Shown in pieces: positions 43,447 to 52,203 of a DNA stretch of 64,000 bases (its first letter is position 1; every line of letters starts with the position of its first letter). Position numbers and translations under genes: made by a program. Origin of the DNA: Uruburuella suis (GTDB taxonomy: Bacteria; Pseudomonadota; Gammaproteobacteria; Burkholderiales; Neisseriaceae); the NCBI RefSeq assembly GCF_004341385.1, contig NZ_SLXE01000009.1, positions 18,632-82,631 of the forward strand, given 5' to 3'. Below the pieces are notes generated by a model that worked only from the letters and a program-made list of their open reading frames with translations, was not told the origin of the DNA and made no database searches.

Positions 43447-43485
43447 TCCAACCGTGGCGGCCACTTCGCCATCATCAAACACCAG
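43447..43485 (-). pseudogene. Duplicated 3' tail of the phosphoesterase gene
   Basis: 39 bases copy 43735-43773, the last 12 codons of the minus-strand phosphoesterase gene, with the stop codon changed by one base. The DUS hairpin downstream is copied too (offset 288 bp). Confidence 0.85.
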
Positions 43486-43531
43486 AAAATGTAGGTCGGA
43501 TACTTGTATCCGACATTTTTCCTGTCACCGC

Positions 43532-43600
43532 GTAGGTTGGGTTGATAAACCCAACGTTTCAGACGGCTTATGGATTTGTTGGGTTTGCAACCCAACCTAC
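43532..43600. repeat. R6 repeat between the two tail copies
   Basis: GTAGGTTGGGTTGATAAACC ... GTTTGCAACCCAACCTAC around a DUS variant; it has split an R5 unit, whose halves TGTAGGTCGGATACTTGTAT and CTTGTATCCGACATTTT flank it. Confidence 0.7.
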
Positions 43601-43734
43601 CCGCTTGTATCCGACATTTTCCGCAACCTTGAAAACCTTGTTCTGCGAACAAGTGTCGGATTCGAGAATCCGACCTACGCCCTATAAAATGCAAATGCCG
43701 TCTGAAAATTTTCAGACGGCATTTGTTACTTTCG

Positions 43735-44784
43735 TCAAACCGTGGCGGCCACTTCGCCATCATCAAACACCAGCACCCGCTCCGGCCAGCGCATGGCGGC
43801 GAGGCGGAATTCGGAGTGAGCGGGCGCAATGCCGGCTTTGCGGTCGCGCCAGCGGGCGCCGACGGAATAATCGATGCAGAACACATTGTGCACCGCGCCG
43901 TGCCAAGCGTTGTTTTGCGGCGGCATCAGGTTTTCACGGGTGGGGTCGACGGGGGGCGGATTCCAGCGCCGCCAGTAATGGCCGATCAATACGGCGGGGG
44001 TGTCGTGATGGTTTTGCCACCAGGCGCTGCGGGCGGTGTAGCGCCAGCGGCCGCCGGCGTAAAAAGGAGCGGGTGCGATCACTTCTGCGCCGCTGGTGAG
44101 TGCGCGGATGGGGTGCAGGCGGCTGCGCGCCAGCTCGTATTGCGCGGTGGCCGGCATGGGCGGCGGCGGCATATCGGCGTTTTCCAGCGCTTCGGCGTGC
44201 TTTTCTTGTTCGCGCAGATAATCGCCATACCACGAGGCCGTCTGAAGCGCGTGCACCAATTCATCATCGTAGCGGCGGTATTGGGCGATTAAATCTTCAC
44301 CCACGGCGGCTTCAAGCGTGGCGAGGCTCTCCGGCAGCCAAGCCGCATGCACAATGCGCAAATCTTGGTTTGCCAACACCAGCGGCTGCTCGGCCAGCCA
44401 AGCATTGAGCGCGGGCTTGTCGGCCTCGGGCAGCATCTTCCACGGCGCGTATTGGCGGCCGTCTTTTTCGGCGCGGCAGGGAAAATACCAGCCGGAGCCG
44501 TCTTTGGGTTCGTCCACCAAGGCATTCAATTCGTGATTGCCGAGCACCATAAAGGCATGGCCGGCATCGTGTGCCTGCTTAAACCAAGCCAGCACCGCGG
44601 GGCTGTCGGGGCCGCGGTCGCACAAATCGCCCACAAACACGAGCTTGCGCCCCTGCGGGTGGCTGCCGTTGTCGCGGTAGCCCAAATGGTGCAGCAGCGA
44701 TTGCAGAGCGGCAAATTCGCCGTGCACATCGCCGATGATGTCGAGCGCGGTGGCGGGCAGGGTTTGGCGGTAGCGGTAAGTCAT
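43735..44784 (-). CDS. Calcineurin-like metallophosphoesterase
   Basis: 349 residues. All metal motifs: DIIGDVHGE, GDLCDRGPDS, LGNHELNAL, IVHAAW and IGHYWRR. The order resembles diadenosine tetraphosphatase and PrpE-like phosphatases, but the long middle segment is not typical; substrate not assigned. GAGGCCGCC before the ATG. Monocistronic; its 3' end and terminator are duplicated downstream. Confidence 0.85.
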   Translation of the reverse strand: MTYRYRQTLPATALDIIGDVHGEFAALQSLLHHLGYRDNGSHPQGRKLVFVGDLCDRGPDSPAVLAWFKQAHDAGHAFMVLGNHELNALVDEPKDGSGWYFPCRAEKDGRQYAPWKMLPEADKPALNAWLAEQPLVLANQDLRIVHAAWLPESLATLEAAVGEDLIAQYRRYDDELVHALQTASWYGDYLREQEKHAEALENADMPPPPMPATAQYELARSRLHPIRALTSGAEVIAPAPFYAGGRWRYTARSAWWQNHHDTPAVLIGHYWRRWNPPPVDPTRENLMPPQNNAWHGAVHNVFCIDYSVGARWRDRKAGIAPAHSEFRLAAMRWPERVLVFDDGEVAATV

Positions 44785-44963
44785 GGCGGCCTCTTAAAGT
44801 GAAGTGGCAAGCTTATCCGCTTTGGGCAGGCGGGGCAAGCCGCTGCGCCGCCGTTTCAGACGGCCTTTTGCCCATTTTCCCGTAATTTCATTACAAGTTA
44901 TCGTGCTTCAGCACATTTCCCCGATATTTTACTTCTCCGTGCGCATTTTGCTAAATCGGCAAC

Positions 44964-44975
44964 ATTGTTAACAGT
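44964..44975. promoter_or_regulatory. Operator-like palindrome, urtA site 1
   Basis: ATTGT-TA-ACAGT, one base from the ATTGT-NN-ACAAT consensus, 33 bp before site 2. Confidence 0.55.
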
Positions 44976-44996
44976 ATTTCGCTTTTGCCTTTTATA

Positions 44997-45008
44997 ATTG
45001 TTGACAAT
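44997..45008. promoter_or_regulatory. Operator, urtA site 2
   Basis: ATTGT-TG-ACAAT, perfect. It covers the -35 box TTGACA of the urt promoter. Confidence 0.75.
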
Positions 45009-45028
45009 CTTGTTTTTCATTTGCTAAT
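45001..45028 (+). promoter_or_regulatory. Promoter of the urea importer operon
   Basis: TTGACA, 16 bp, then GCTAAT: a perfect -35 with a 4/6 -10. It lies 95 bp before urtA. Operators on the -35 and just after the expected start of transcription indicate repression. Confidence 0.65.
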
Positions 45029-45039
45029 CTTCACTCAAG

Positions 45040-45051
45040 ATTGTTTACAAT
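45040..45051. promoter_or_regulatory. Operator, urtA site 3
   Basis: ATTGT-TT-ACAAT, perfect; with site 2 it forms a larger inverted repeat (ATTGTTGACAATCTTG against CAAGATTGTTTACAAT). Confidence 0.7.
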
Positions 45052-45122
45052 TCAAATCATGAAATGCAGGCAATTCAATATTACCAGCCTATTTTCTTTC
45101 AACTTTTTCGGAGAAACCCGCC

Positions 45123-46463
45123 ATGCTAAGCAAGCGCCAATTTTTACTCTCGGCAATATGTTCCACTTTTCTTTTGTTCGGCTGCGGTCAAAAATCAGGC
45201 GAACAAGCCGCGCAAAGCGGCGCTTCTGATGCCGCACCCGCTGTTGCCGCCGCCTCGGGTGACACCATTAAAGTAGGTGTATTACATTCTTTGAGCGGCA
45301 CGATGGCGATTTCCGAATCGGCGTTGAAAGACACGGTGTTGATGCTTATCGACGAGCAAAACGCCAAAGGCGGCGTGTTGGGCAAAAAGCTGGAGCCGGT
45401 GGTGGTGGATCCGGCTTCCAACTGGCCGCTGTTTGCCGAAAAAGCGCGCGAGCTGTTGGCGAAAGACAAAGTGGCGGTAACTTTCGGCGGCTGGACTTCC
45501 GTGTCGCGCAAATCGGTGCTGCCGGTTTATGAAGAGCTCAACGGCATTTTGTTTTACCCCGTGCAATGGGAAGGCCAGGAATCTTCCGCCAATATTTTCT
45601 ACACCGGCGCCACGCCCAACCAGCAGGCGATTCCGGCGGTGGATTACCTGCTCGACCAAGGCGTGAAACGCTTTGCGCTCTTGGGCACGGATTATGTGTA
45701 TCCGCGCACCACCAATAAAATTCTCGAAGCCTATCTGAAATCGAAAGGCATTGCCGCCAAAGACATCATGGTGAATTACACGCCGTTTGGCCAATCGGAT
45801 TGGCAATCAATTGTGGCCGATGTGAAAAAATTCGGTGCTGCGGGCAACGCTGCCGTGGTGTCGACCATCAACGGCGATGCCAACGTGCCTTTCTATAAGG
45901 AATTGGCCAACCAAAGCATCACGCCCGACCAAATTCCGGTGATTGCGTTTTCGGTGGGCGAACAAGAGCTTTCCGGCATCGACACCAAGCCGCTGGTGGG
46001 GCATTTGGCAGCGTGGAATTATTTCGAGAGCATCAACACAGCGGCCAACGAAACCTTTATCAAAAACTGGAAAGCCTTCAAAAAAGACAGCAAAGCCGTG
46101 ACCAACGACCCGATGGAAGCCACTTATATCGGCTTCAATATGTGGGTGAAAGCGGTGGAAAAAGCTGGCAGCACCGAGCCTGATGCGGTGAAAAAAGCGC
46201 TGATCGGCGTGGAAGCGCCCAACCTCACCGGCGGCGGCGCCAAAATGTTGGCCAACCACATGATCACCAAACCTGTGTTTATCGGCGAAATTCAAGACAA
46301 CGGCCAGTTTGACGTGGTGTGGCAAACCCAGGGCGAAGTGGCGGGCGAAGCTTGGTCGCCGCTGTTGCCCGAATCGGCCAATCTGGTGGCCGACTGGGCC
46401 GACCCGGTGAATTGCGGCGCTTACGACCAAGCCGCCCAAAAATGCACCGCCGGTGTGAAATAA
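45123..46463 (+). CDS. urtA: Urea ABC transporter, substrate-binding lipoprotein
   Basis: 446 residues. Lipoprotein signal ends LLFGC (Cys21), so it is anchored in the membrane facing the periplasm. The type-I binding fold begins IKVGVLHSLSGTMAISESAL, followed by GGWTSVSRKSVLPVYEE, LLFYPVQWEGQE-like LFYPVQWEGQESS and GTDYVYPRTTNK, all UrtA signatures. First gene of the importer; a DUS hairpin and R3b separate it from urtB, which allows higher expression of the binding protein than of the permease. Confidence 0.95.
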   Translation: MLSKRQFLLSAICSTFLLFGCGQKSGEQAAQSGASDAAPAVAAASGDTIKVGVLHSLSGTMAISESALKDTVLMLIDEQNAKGGVLGKKLEPVVVDPASNWPLFAEKARELLAKDKVAVTFGGWTSVSRKSVLPVYEELNGILFYPVQWEGQESSANIFYTGATPNQQAIPAVDYLLDQGVKRFALLGTDYVYPRTTNKILEAYLKSKGIAAKDIMVNYTPFGQSDWQSIVADVKKFGAAGNAAVVSTINGDANVPFYKELANQSITPDQIPVIAFSVGEQELSGIDTKPLVGHLAAWNYFESINTAANETFIKNWKAFKKDSKAVTNDPMEATYIGFNMWVKAVEKAGSTEPDAVKKALIGVEAPNLTGGGAKMLANHMITKPVFIGEIQDNGQFDVVWQTQGEVAGEAWSPLLPESANLVADWADPVNCGAYDQAAQKCTAGVK

Positions 46464-46470
46464 GCTGAGC

Positions 46471-46510
46471 CAGGCCGTCTGAAAAGCATTCAATATTTTC
46501 AGACGGCCTG
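46471..46510 (+). terminator. DUS hairpin between urtA and urtB
   Basis: CAGGCCGTCTGAAAA, 10-base loop, complement, 8 bp after the urtA stop. Probably an attenuating terminator inside the operon. Confidence 0.6.
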
Positions 46511-46597
46511 TTTGTTTTGAAACTGTTGTGCAGAAAGTTTGCAAACCCGCCTTATGAAATATGGCCGGATTTATCCAATATGAATCGAAGAATTGAT

Positions 46598-46735
46598 TGA
46601 TTCGGCAATTAAATATTGAACATTTTCGAATACCGGCAAACAAGCCTTTGGCTTGTTGCCCGCTCCCACGTGATAGGGAACAGGTTTTTGCTGCGGGTAA
46701 GAGAATGTGAATATTCAATCATTCATTACCGTGCC
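46598..46735. repeat. R3b repeat in the urtA-urtB gap
   Basis: TGATTCGGCAATTAAATATTG ... GAATATTCAATCATTCATTACC; hairpin CAAGCCTTTGGCTTG inside. Slightly shorter than R3a. Confidence 0.7.
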
Positions 46736-46904
46736 TATAAGAAACAGCACATCTCTTCGGCTTCAGACGGCCTGCAACCATCTGTTCCCTCCCCTGTGGG
46801 GGAGGGTTGGGAAGAGGGCACAAACCCGAAGGGTTTGCATTTTGCACAAACAAGCTGTTCTGTTTTTTACGGCAGCAATCACAACCCTAAAATAAGGATG
46901 CCTT

Positions 46905-48557
46905 ATGAAGCCTCCCTCTTTCCTCAAACAAACCCTCGGCAGCTTCGTGCTGGCGTTGGCATTCGGCCTCAGCGCTCCCGCTGCGCTCGCCGATGAAGCC
47001 GCTGTTGCCGAAATTCAGACAGAAACACCGGCCCGCCCTGCCCCCGCCGATTTTCAGACGGCCTTGCAAGGCTTGGCCGCCAATGATTTCCACACCAAAC
47101 AAGCCGCGGTGGAAGCGCTGGCCGCATCCGGCCATGTGCACACGCTCGATATTCTGGCGGCGCTGGCCGATGGCCACCTGTTTGCTTCGGGCAATGCGTT
47201 TTATATTCAAAACGTGCAAACCGACACTTTTGCACCGATAGATGCGCCCGATACAGCGGCAGAAAAGCCTGAAGGCGCGCACAAAATCACGGTAAACAAC
47301 AAAATCCGCCAATGGGTGCGCCATTATGTGGCTGAAAACGCTTTGCTCAGCAGCCATCCGGCCGAGCGCAAAGCGGCGATGATGCAGATGCTGCAAAAAA
47401 ACGATGCCTCCGCGCTCGCTCAAGTTCAGACGGCCTTGCCCAAAGAAACCGATAAAAACGTGCGCGCGTTGATGGAAACCTATATTGCCCGCGCCGATTT
47501 GCAAAGCGCCGACACCAGCCGCCACGCCGCCGCCATTGCCGTGCTCGATAAAAGTGGGCTACCTGAAAACTTAAGCCTGCTGCAAAACTATGTTCAGACG
47601 GCCTCTACCCCTGCATTAAAAGCGCAGGCGCAAAAAGCCATTTCGTCTATCGAAACCAAGCTCGATCTGCTCAAAGGTGCGGAAACCTTAAGCTTCGGCC
47701 TGAGCCTGGGCTCGGTGCTGGTGCTCACTGCCATCGGTTTGGCGATTACCTTTGGCGTGATGGGCGTGATCAATATGGCGCACGGCGAATTGATGATGAT
47801 CGGCGCTTATTGCGCTTATGTGGTGCAGCTTTTGATGCCGAACCACATCGGCTGGTCGATTGCGGTGGCGATTCCCGTGGCGTTTTTGGTGAGCGGCTTC
47901 GTGGGCGTGTTGATTGAGCGCTTTGTGGTGCGCTATTTATATGGCCGCCCGCTGGAAACGCTGCTGGCCACCTTCGGCATCAGCCTGATTTTGCAGCAAG
48001 CCGTGCGCAGCGTGTTTTCGCCGCTCAACCGTTTGGTGCAAAGCCCCGAATGGATGAGCGGCGCGTGGGAAGTGATGCCGGGTTTGTCGATTACTTGGAA
48101 CCGCGTGTATATCTTTATTTTCTGCCTGCTGTGTTTCTTCACGCTCTTGGCGGTGATGAAACGCACCCGCTTGGGGCTGGAAGTGCGTGCGGTGTCGCAA
48201 AACCGCCATATGGCGCGCGCCATGGGCATCAGCGACCGCAAAGTGGATATGCTCACTTTCGGCTTAGGCTCGGGCATTGCCGGTGTGGCCGGCGTGGCCT
48301 TGTCGCAGCTCACCAATGTGGGGCCCAATCTGGGGCAGCAATATATTGTCGATTCTTTTATGGTGGTGGTGGTTGGCGGCGTGGGCAATTTGTGGGGCAC
48401 GCTGGTGTCGGGCTTAACGCTGGGCGTGTTGAACAAATTATTCGAACCGTGGCTGGGCGCGGTGTTGGCCAAAGCCATTGTGTTGGTGCTGATTATTCTG
48501 TTTATCCAAAAATATCCGCGCGGTTTGTTTCCGCAGAAAGGCAGGGGGGTTGAATGA
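46905..48557 (+). CDS. urtB: Urea ABC transporter, permease UrtB
   Basis: 550 residues. Signal peptide (about 1-29, ends AALADE), then a periplasmic helical domain of about 220 residues typical of UrtB and absent from LivH, then a LivH-like permease from about 255 (ITFGVMGVINMAHGELMMIG, GRPLETLLATFGISLILQQA, VVVVGGVGNLWGTLVSGL). The N-terminal domain is encoded with three in-frame DUS cores (47053, 47425, 47593). Ends in GAATGA, where the urtC ATG overlaps the stop by four bases. Confidence 0.95.
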   Translation: MKPPSFLKQTLGSFVLALAFGLSAPAALADEAAVAEIQTETPARPAPADFQTALQGLAANDFHTKQAAVEALAASGHVHTLDILAALADGHLFASGNAFYIQNVQTDTFAPIDAPDTAAEKPEGAHKITVNNKIRQWVRHYVAENALLSSHPAERKAAMMQMLQKNDASALAQVQTALPKETDKNVRALMETYIARADLQSADTSRHAAAIAVLDKSGLPENLSLLQNYVQTASTPALKAQAQKAISSIETKLDLLKGAETLSFGLSLGSVLVLTAIGLAITFGVMGVINMAHGELMMIGAYCAYVVQLLMPNHIGWSIAVAIPVAFLVSGFVGVLIERFVVRYLYGRPLETLLATFGISLILQQAVRSVFSPLNRLVQSPEWMSGAWEVMPGLSITWNRVYIFIFCLLCFFTLLAVMKRTRLGLEVRAVSQNRHMARAMGISDRKVDMLTFGLGSGIAGVAGVALSQLTNVGPNLGQQYIVDSFMVVVVGGVGNLWGTLVSGLTLGVLNKLFEPWLGAVLAKAIVLVLIILFIQKYPRGLFPQKGRGVE

Positions 48558-49699
48558 GCTCCGCAATCGTAACCGCATTCCGGCGCGAGCCGCGCTTGGG
48601 CAAAATCACCCTCGGCCTGTTGCTGGCGCTGATTATCTTGGTGCCGATCGGCAACTTGCTGATTCCCGCCGGCAGCGCGCTGCATGTTTCCACCTACACC
48701 GTTACCCTGCTCGGCAAATATCTTTGCTATGCGCTCTTGGCGCTGGCATTGGATTTGGCCTGGGGCTATCTGGGCATTTTAAGCCTCGGCCACGGTGCGT
48801 TTTTCGCGCTCGGCGGCTACGCGATGGGCATGTATTTAATGCGCGAAATCGGCACGCGCGGCGCTTATGGCAATGCCAATCTGCCCGATTTTATGGTGTT
48901 TCTCAATTGGAGCGAATTGCCGTGGTTTTGGCTCGGCAGCGAATATTTCGTGTGGGCGCTGGTGATGATGCTGTTTGTGCCCGGCTTGCTGGCGTTTGTG
49001 TTGGGCGGGCTGTGTTTCCGCTCACGCGTGTCGGGCGTGTATTTATCCATCATCACCCAAGCGATGACGTATGCTTTGATGCTGGCTTTTTACCGCAATG
49101 AAATGGGCTTTGGCGGCAACAACGGCCTCACCGATTTTAAAGACATTTTGGGCTTCAGCCTCACCGCTGACACCACCCGCGTGGCCTTGTTTGCCATCAC
49201 CGGCCTCACCGTGCTCGCGGTATATGGCCTGCTGCGCAGCATCATGGATTCCCGCTTGGGCAAGCTCGTGGTGGCGGTGCGCGATGCCGAAATGCGCGTG
49301 CGTTTTGTCGGCTTTCGGGTGGAACACATCAAGCTGGCCATTTTCGTGCTCTCGGCCATGATTGCCGGTGTGGCCGGTGCGCTTTATGTGCCGCAAGTGG
49401 GCATCATCAACCCGAGCGAATTCGCGCCGCTCGCTTCAATTGAAATCATCATTTGGGTGGCACTCGGCGGCCGGGCGACTTTGTTTGGCGCGATTATCGG
49501 CGCGTTTGTGGTGAATTATGCCAAAACCTGGCTCACCGCCGCCTTTCCCGATGCGTGGTTATTCTTTTTGGGCGCGCTGTTTGTGTTGGTGACTATTTTT
49601 CTGAAAGAAGGCATTGCCGGTTTGGTGGCGCAAAAGCGCAAACCGCAAGACACCCCGCCGCCGTCTGAAACCCCCGCCGCACAGGAGGAAGCCGCATGA
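48554..49699 (+). CDS. urtC: Urea ABC transporter, permease UrtC
   Basis: 381 residues, LivM-like permease with about ten helices. LLALALDLAWGYLGILSLGHG, GLCFRSRVSGVYLSIITQAM, FYRNEMGFGGNNGLTDFKDI and GRATLFGAIIGAFVVNYAKT are family signatures. Overlaps urtB and urtD with ATGA at both ends, so urtBCD are translated in a coupled way. Pairs with UrtB to form the channel. Confidence 0.95.
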   Translation: MSSAIVTAFRREPRLGKITLGLLLALIILVPIGNLLIPAGSALHVSTYTVTLLGKYLCYALLALALDLAWGYLGILSLGHGAFFALGGYAMGMYLMREIGTRGAYGNANLPDFMVFLNWSELPWFWLGSEYFVWALVMMLFVPGLLAFVLGGLCFRSRVSGVYLSIITQAMTYALMLAFYRNEMGFGGNNGLTDFKDILGFSLTADTTRVALFAITGLTVLAVYGLLRSIMDSRLGKLVVAVRDAEMRVRFVGFRVEHIKLAIFVLSAMIAGVAGALYVPQVGIINPSEFAPLASIEIIIWVALGGRATLFGAIIGAFVVNYAKTWLTAAFPDAWLFFLGALFVLVTIFLKEGIAGLVAQKRKPQDTPPPSETPAAQEEAA

Positions 49700-50493
49700 G
49701 CCTTGTGAACAAAACCCGTTTCGACAATATCCACATCGACAACAAATATATTCTTTATATGGAAGATGTTTCGGTGAGCTTCGACGGCTTCAAAGCCATC
49801 AACGGCCTCAACCTTTATATCGACAAAGGCGAGTTGCGCTGCATCATCGGCCCCAACGGCGCAGGCAAATCGACCATGATGGACATCATCACCGGCAAAA
49901 CCCGCCCCGACCAAGGCAATGTGTGGCTCGGCCAGCGCTACAACCTCTTGGAAATGGATGAAGCCGAAATCGCCCGCGCCGGCATCGGCCGCAAATTCCA
50001 AACCCCCACCGTGTTTGAATCGCTCAGCGTTTACGACAACCTCTCGCTCGCCGCCGCCGGCAGCAAAAGCGTGTTTGGCGCCTATTTCGGCAAAAGCCGC
50101 AAACTTTCGGGCGAACAAAACGACTTGCTCGATAAGGTATTGCACACCATCGGCCTCACCGCTACCCGCCAACGCCCCGCCGGTGTGCTCTCGCACGGCC
50201 AAAAACAATGGCTGGAAATCGGCATGCTCTTGATGCAGAAGCCCAAACTGCTGCTCATCGACGAACCCGTTACCGGCATGACCCACGGCGAAATCGAGCG
50301 CACCGCCGAATTGCTCACCGGCCTGGCCGGCGAACAAGCCGTGGTGGTGGTGGAACACGACATGGAATTCGTGCGAAAAATCGCCCGCAAAGTCACCGTG
50401 TTGCACCAAGGCAGCGTGCTGGCCGAAGGCAGCCTGCCCGAAGTGCAAGCCAACCGGCAGGTGGTGGATGTGTATCTTGGTGGCGGGCATTAA
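49696..50493 (+). CDS. urtD: Urea ABC transporter, ATPase UrtD
   Basis: 265 residues. Walker A GPNGAGKSTMMD, signature LSHGQKQWLEIGML, Walker B LLLIDEPVTGM, switch His in VEHDMEFV. LivG-like form with the segment GIGRKFQTPTVFESLSVYDN. A 20-residue N-terminal extension precedes the ABC domain, as in many UrtD proteins. Coupled to urtC. The gap to urtE (333 bp) holds two R5 repeats. Confidence 0.95.
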   Translation: MSLVNKTRFDNIHIDNKYILYMEDVSVSFDGFKAINGLNLYIDKGELRCIIGPNGAGKSTMMDIITGKTRPDQGNVWLGQRYNLLEMDEAEIARAGIGRKFQTPTVFESLSVYDNLSLAAAGSKSVFGAYFGKSRKLSGEQNDLLDKVLHTIGLTATRQRPAGVLSHGQKQWLEIGMLLMQKPKLLLIDEPVTGMTHGEIERTAELLTGLAGEQAVVVVEHDMEFVRKIARKVTVLHQGSVLAEGSLPEVQANRQVVDVYLGGGH

Positions 50494-50516
50494 AGGCCGT
50501 CTGCACAACAAACCGC

Positions 50517-50604
50517 GTAGGTCGGATACTTGTATCCGACAAAGCCGAGGCTACCTGAAAATATTGTTCTGCGAACAAGCGTCGGATTCGAGAATCCGAC
50601 CTAC
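50517..50604. repeat. R5 repeat 1, urtD-urtE gap
   Basis: GTAGGTCGGATACTTGTATC ... GGATTCGAGAATCCGACCTAC; has an Eikenella-type DUS (50548-50559) inside. Confidence 0.75.
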
Positions 50605-50651
50605 GCCGAACGGGTTTACCGCCGCACAATCTGATGCCGTCTGAAACCCGT

Positions 50652-50736
50652 GTAGGTCGGATACTCGTATCCGACATCCGCCACCCGCCTGATACTTGTT
50701 CTGCGAACAAGCGTCGGATTCGAGAATCTGACCTAC
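50652..50736. repeat. R5 repeat 2, urtD-urtE gap
   Basis: GTAGGTCGGATACTCGTATC ... GATTCGAGAATCTGACCTAC, about 135 bp after unit 1. Confidence 0.75.
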
Positions 50737-50826
50737 AACTGAAAAGATTGAGAAACCATACCCCACACCGCCGCCACAACCCGATGCCGTCTGAAACCTA
50801 TTCAAACGGCCAAGAAAGGAAGCAAA

Positions 50827-51534
50827 ATGCTCACCATCGAAAACCTCAACCAATCCTACGGCCAAAGCCACATTCTGCACAACATCAGCTTCACCGCGCC
50901 CGAAAAAGCCTGCACCTGCATCATCGGCCGCAACGGCGTGGGCAAAACCACCCTGCTCAAAGCCATCATGGGGCAAGTGGCCGCCCAAGCCGACACCTTG
51001 AAATACGGCAACATCGACCTGCTCAAACAACGCCCCGAAAAACGCCCCTACCATGGCATCGCCTATGTGCCGCAAGGCCGGCAGATATTTTCCCAGCTCA
51101 CCGTAGAAGACAACCTCAAAATCGGCCTGCCCGTGCACAACAAACGCAGCAACGAGCGCACCCGCAACGTGCCCGAAATGATATACGAGCTCTTTCCCGT
51201 GCTCTTCGACATGAAACAGCGGCGCGGCGGCGACCTCTCCGGCGGCCAACAACAACAGCTCGCCATCGGCCGCGCCCTCGTGCTCAACCCCGGCCTCTTG
51301 ATTCTCGACGAGCCCACCGAAGGCATCCAACCCAATATCGTCGACGACATCACCAAAGTCATCCGCCGCCTCAACCAAGAATGGGGGCTCACCGTGCTGG
51401 TGGTCGAGCAAAAACTGCACCTGATCAACCTGCTCGCCGACCACTTTGTGTTAATCGAGCGCGGCCATTGCGTGGCCAAAGGCCGTGGCAACGAGCTTAC
51501 CGAAGAGTTGATTCAAACTTATTTGAGCGTGTAA
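50827..51534 (+). CDS. urtE: Urea ABC transporter, ATPase UrtE
   Basis: 235 residues. Walker A GRNGVGKTTLLKAI, FAYVPQGRQIF-like IAYVPQGRQIFSQLTVEDN, signature LSGGQQQQLAIGRAL, Walker B LLILDEPTEGIQPN, His in VVEQKLHLINL (Gln in the usual LivF place). Preceded by AAGGAAGC. Second ATPase of the importer; separated from urtABCD by repeats but on the same strand. Confidence 0.95.
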   Translation: MLTIENLNQSYGQSHILHNISFTAPEKACTCIIGRNGVGKTTLLKAIMGQVAAQADTLKYGNIDLLKQRPEKRPYHGIAYVPQGRQIFSQLTVEDNLKIGLPVHNKRSNERTRNVPEMIYELFPVLFDMKQRRGGDLSGGQQQQLAIGRALVLNPGLLILDEPTEGIQPNIVDDITKVIRRLNQEWGLTVLVVEQKLHLINLLADHFVLIERGHCVAKGRGNELTEELIQTYLSV

Positions 51535-51555
51535 AAAAGCTTTCAGACGGCCTTT

Positions 51556-51714
51556 AGCCTGTAGGTCGGATTCTCGAATCCGACACTTGTTCGCAGAACA
51601 AGACACGCACATCGCTTTGGCCGTTGGCCAAACGTCGGATTCAAGAATTTGACCTACGCGGATGATGTTGCCGAACTGCTTTTATTTTGTAAGGTTATTT
51701 TTTAGAATTGGTAT
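51556..51714. repeat. R1g, R1 repeat without left end
   Basis: From CCTGTAGGTCGGATTCTCGA to TTATTTTTTAGAATTGGTAT. The left inverted end is replaced by a DUS half (TTCAGACGGCC at 51542). Confidence 0.7.
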
Positions 51715-51801
51715 CAGACGGCCTTTGTTTCCACCCAGGCCGTCTGAAAAAATGCCGCCGCCAATTTTCAAACCCAAAAAATTGCAGTATCCTTAATCCG
51801 A

Positions 51802-51813
51802 ATTGTAAACAAT
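51802..51813. promoter_or_regulatory. Operator upstream of ureA
   Basis: ATTGT-AA-ACAAT, perfect palindrome, 64 bp before the ureA start. Suggests a promoter for the urease genes in 51715-51876, under the same control as urt. Confidence 0.7.
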
Positions 51814-51876
51814 CTACATTTTCAGACGGCCTGGCGCTTTTGAGCACAAGGCCGTCTGAAACCCGAAAGGCCGCTC

Positions 51877-52179
51877 ATGCACCTCACCAGCCGCGAACAA
51901 GAAAAACTGATGCTCTTTCTCGCCGGAGAGCTCGCCGCCAAACGCCGCGCGCGCGGGCTCAAGCTCAATTATCCCGAAGCCGTTGCCTATATTTCCAGCC
52001 ACTTGCAAGAAGCCGCGCGCGACGGCATGAGCGTGGCCGAATTAATGCAATACGGCGCCACCCTGCTCGGCTACGACGACGTGATGGAAGGCGTGGCCGA
52101 GATGATTCACGAAGTGCAAATCGAAGCCACGTTTCCCGACGGCACCAAATTGGTTACCGTGCACCAGCCCATCCGTTAA
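51877..52179 (+). CDS. ureA: Urease gamma subunit
   Basis: 100 residues, full length. MHLTSREQEKLMLFLAGELA, RRARGLKLNYPEAVAYIS, LLGYDDVMEGVAEMIHEVQI and the C-terminal GTKLVTVHQPI are the family signatures. Smallest subunit of the urease trimer unit. Followed after 24 bp by a VOC-family gene, not by ureB as usual. Confidence 0.97.
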   Translation: MHLTSREQEKLMLFLAGELAAKRRARGLKLNYPEAVAYISSHLQEAARDGMSVAELMQYGATLLGYDDVMEGVAEMIHEVQIEATFPDGTKLVTVHQPIR

Positions 52180-52203
52180 CCCCCTCCGCCTGAAAGCAGC
52201 GAT

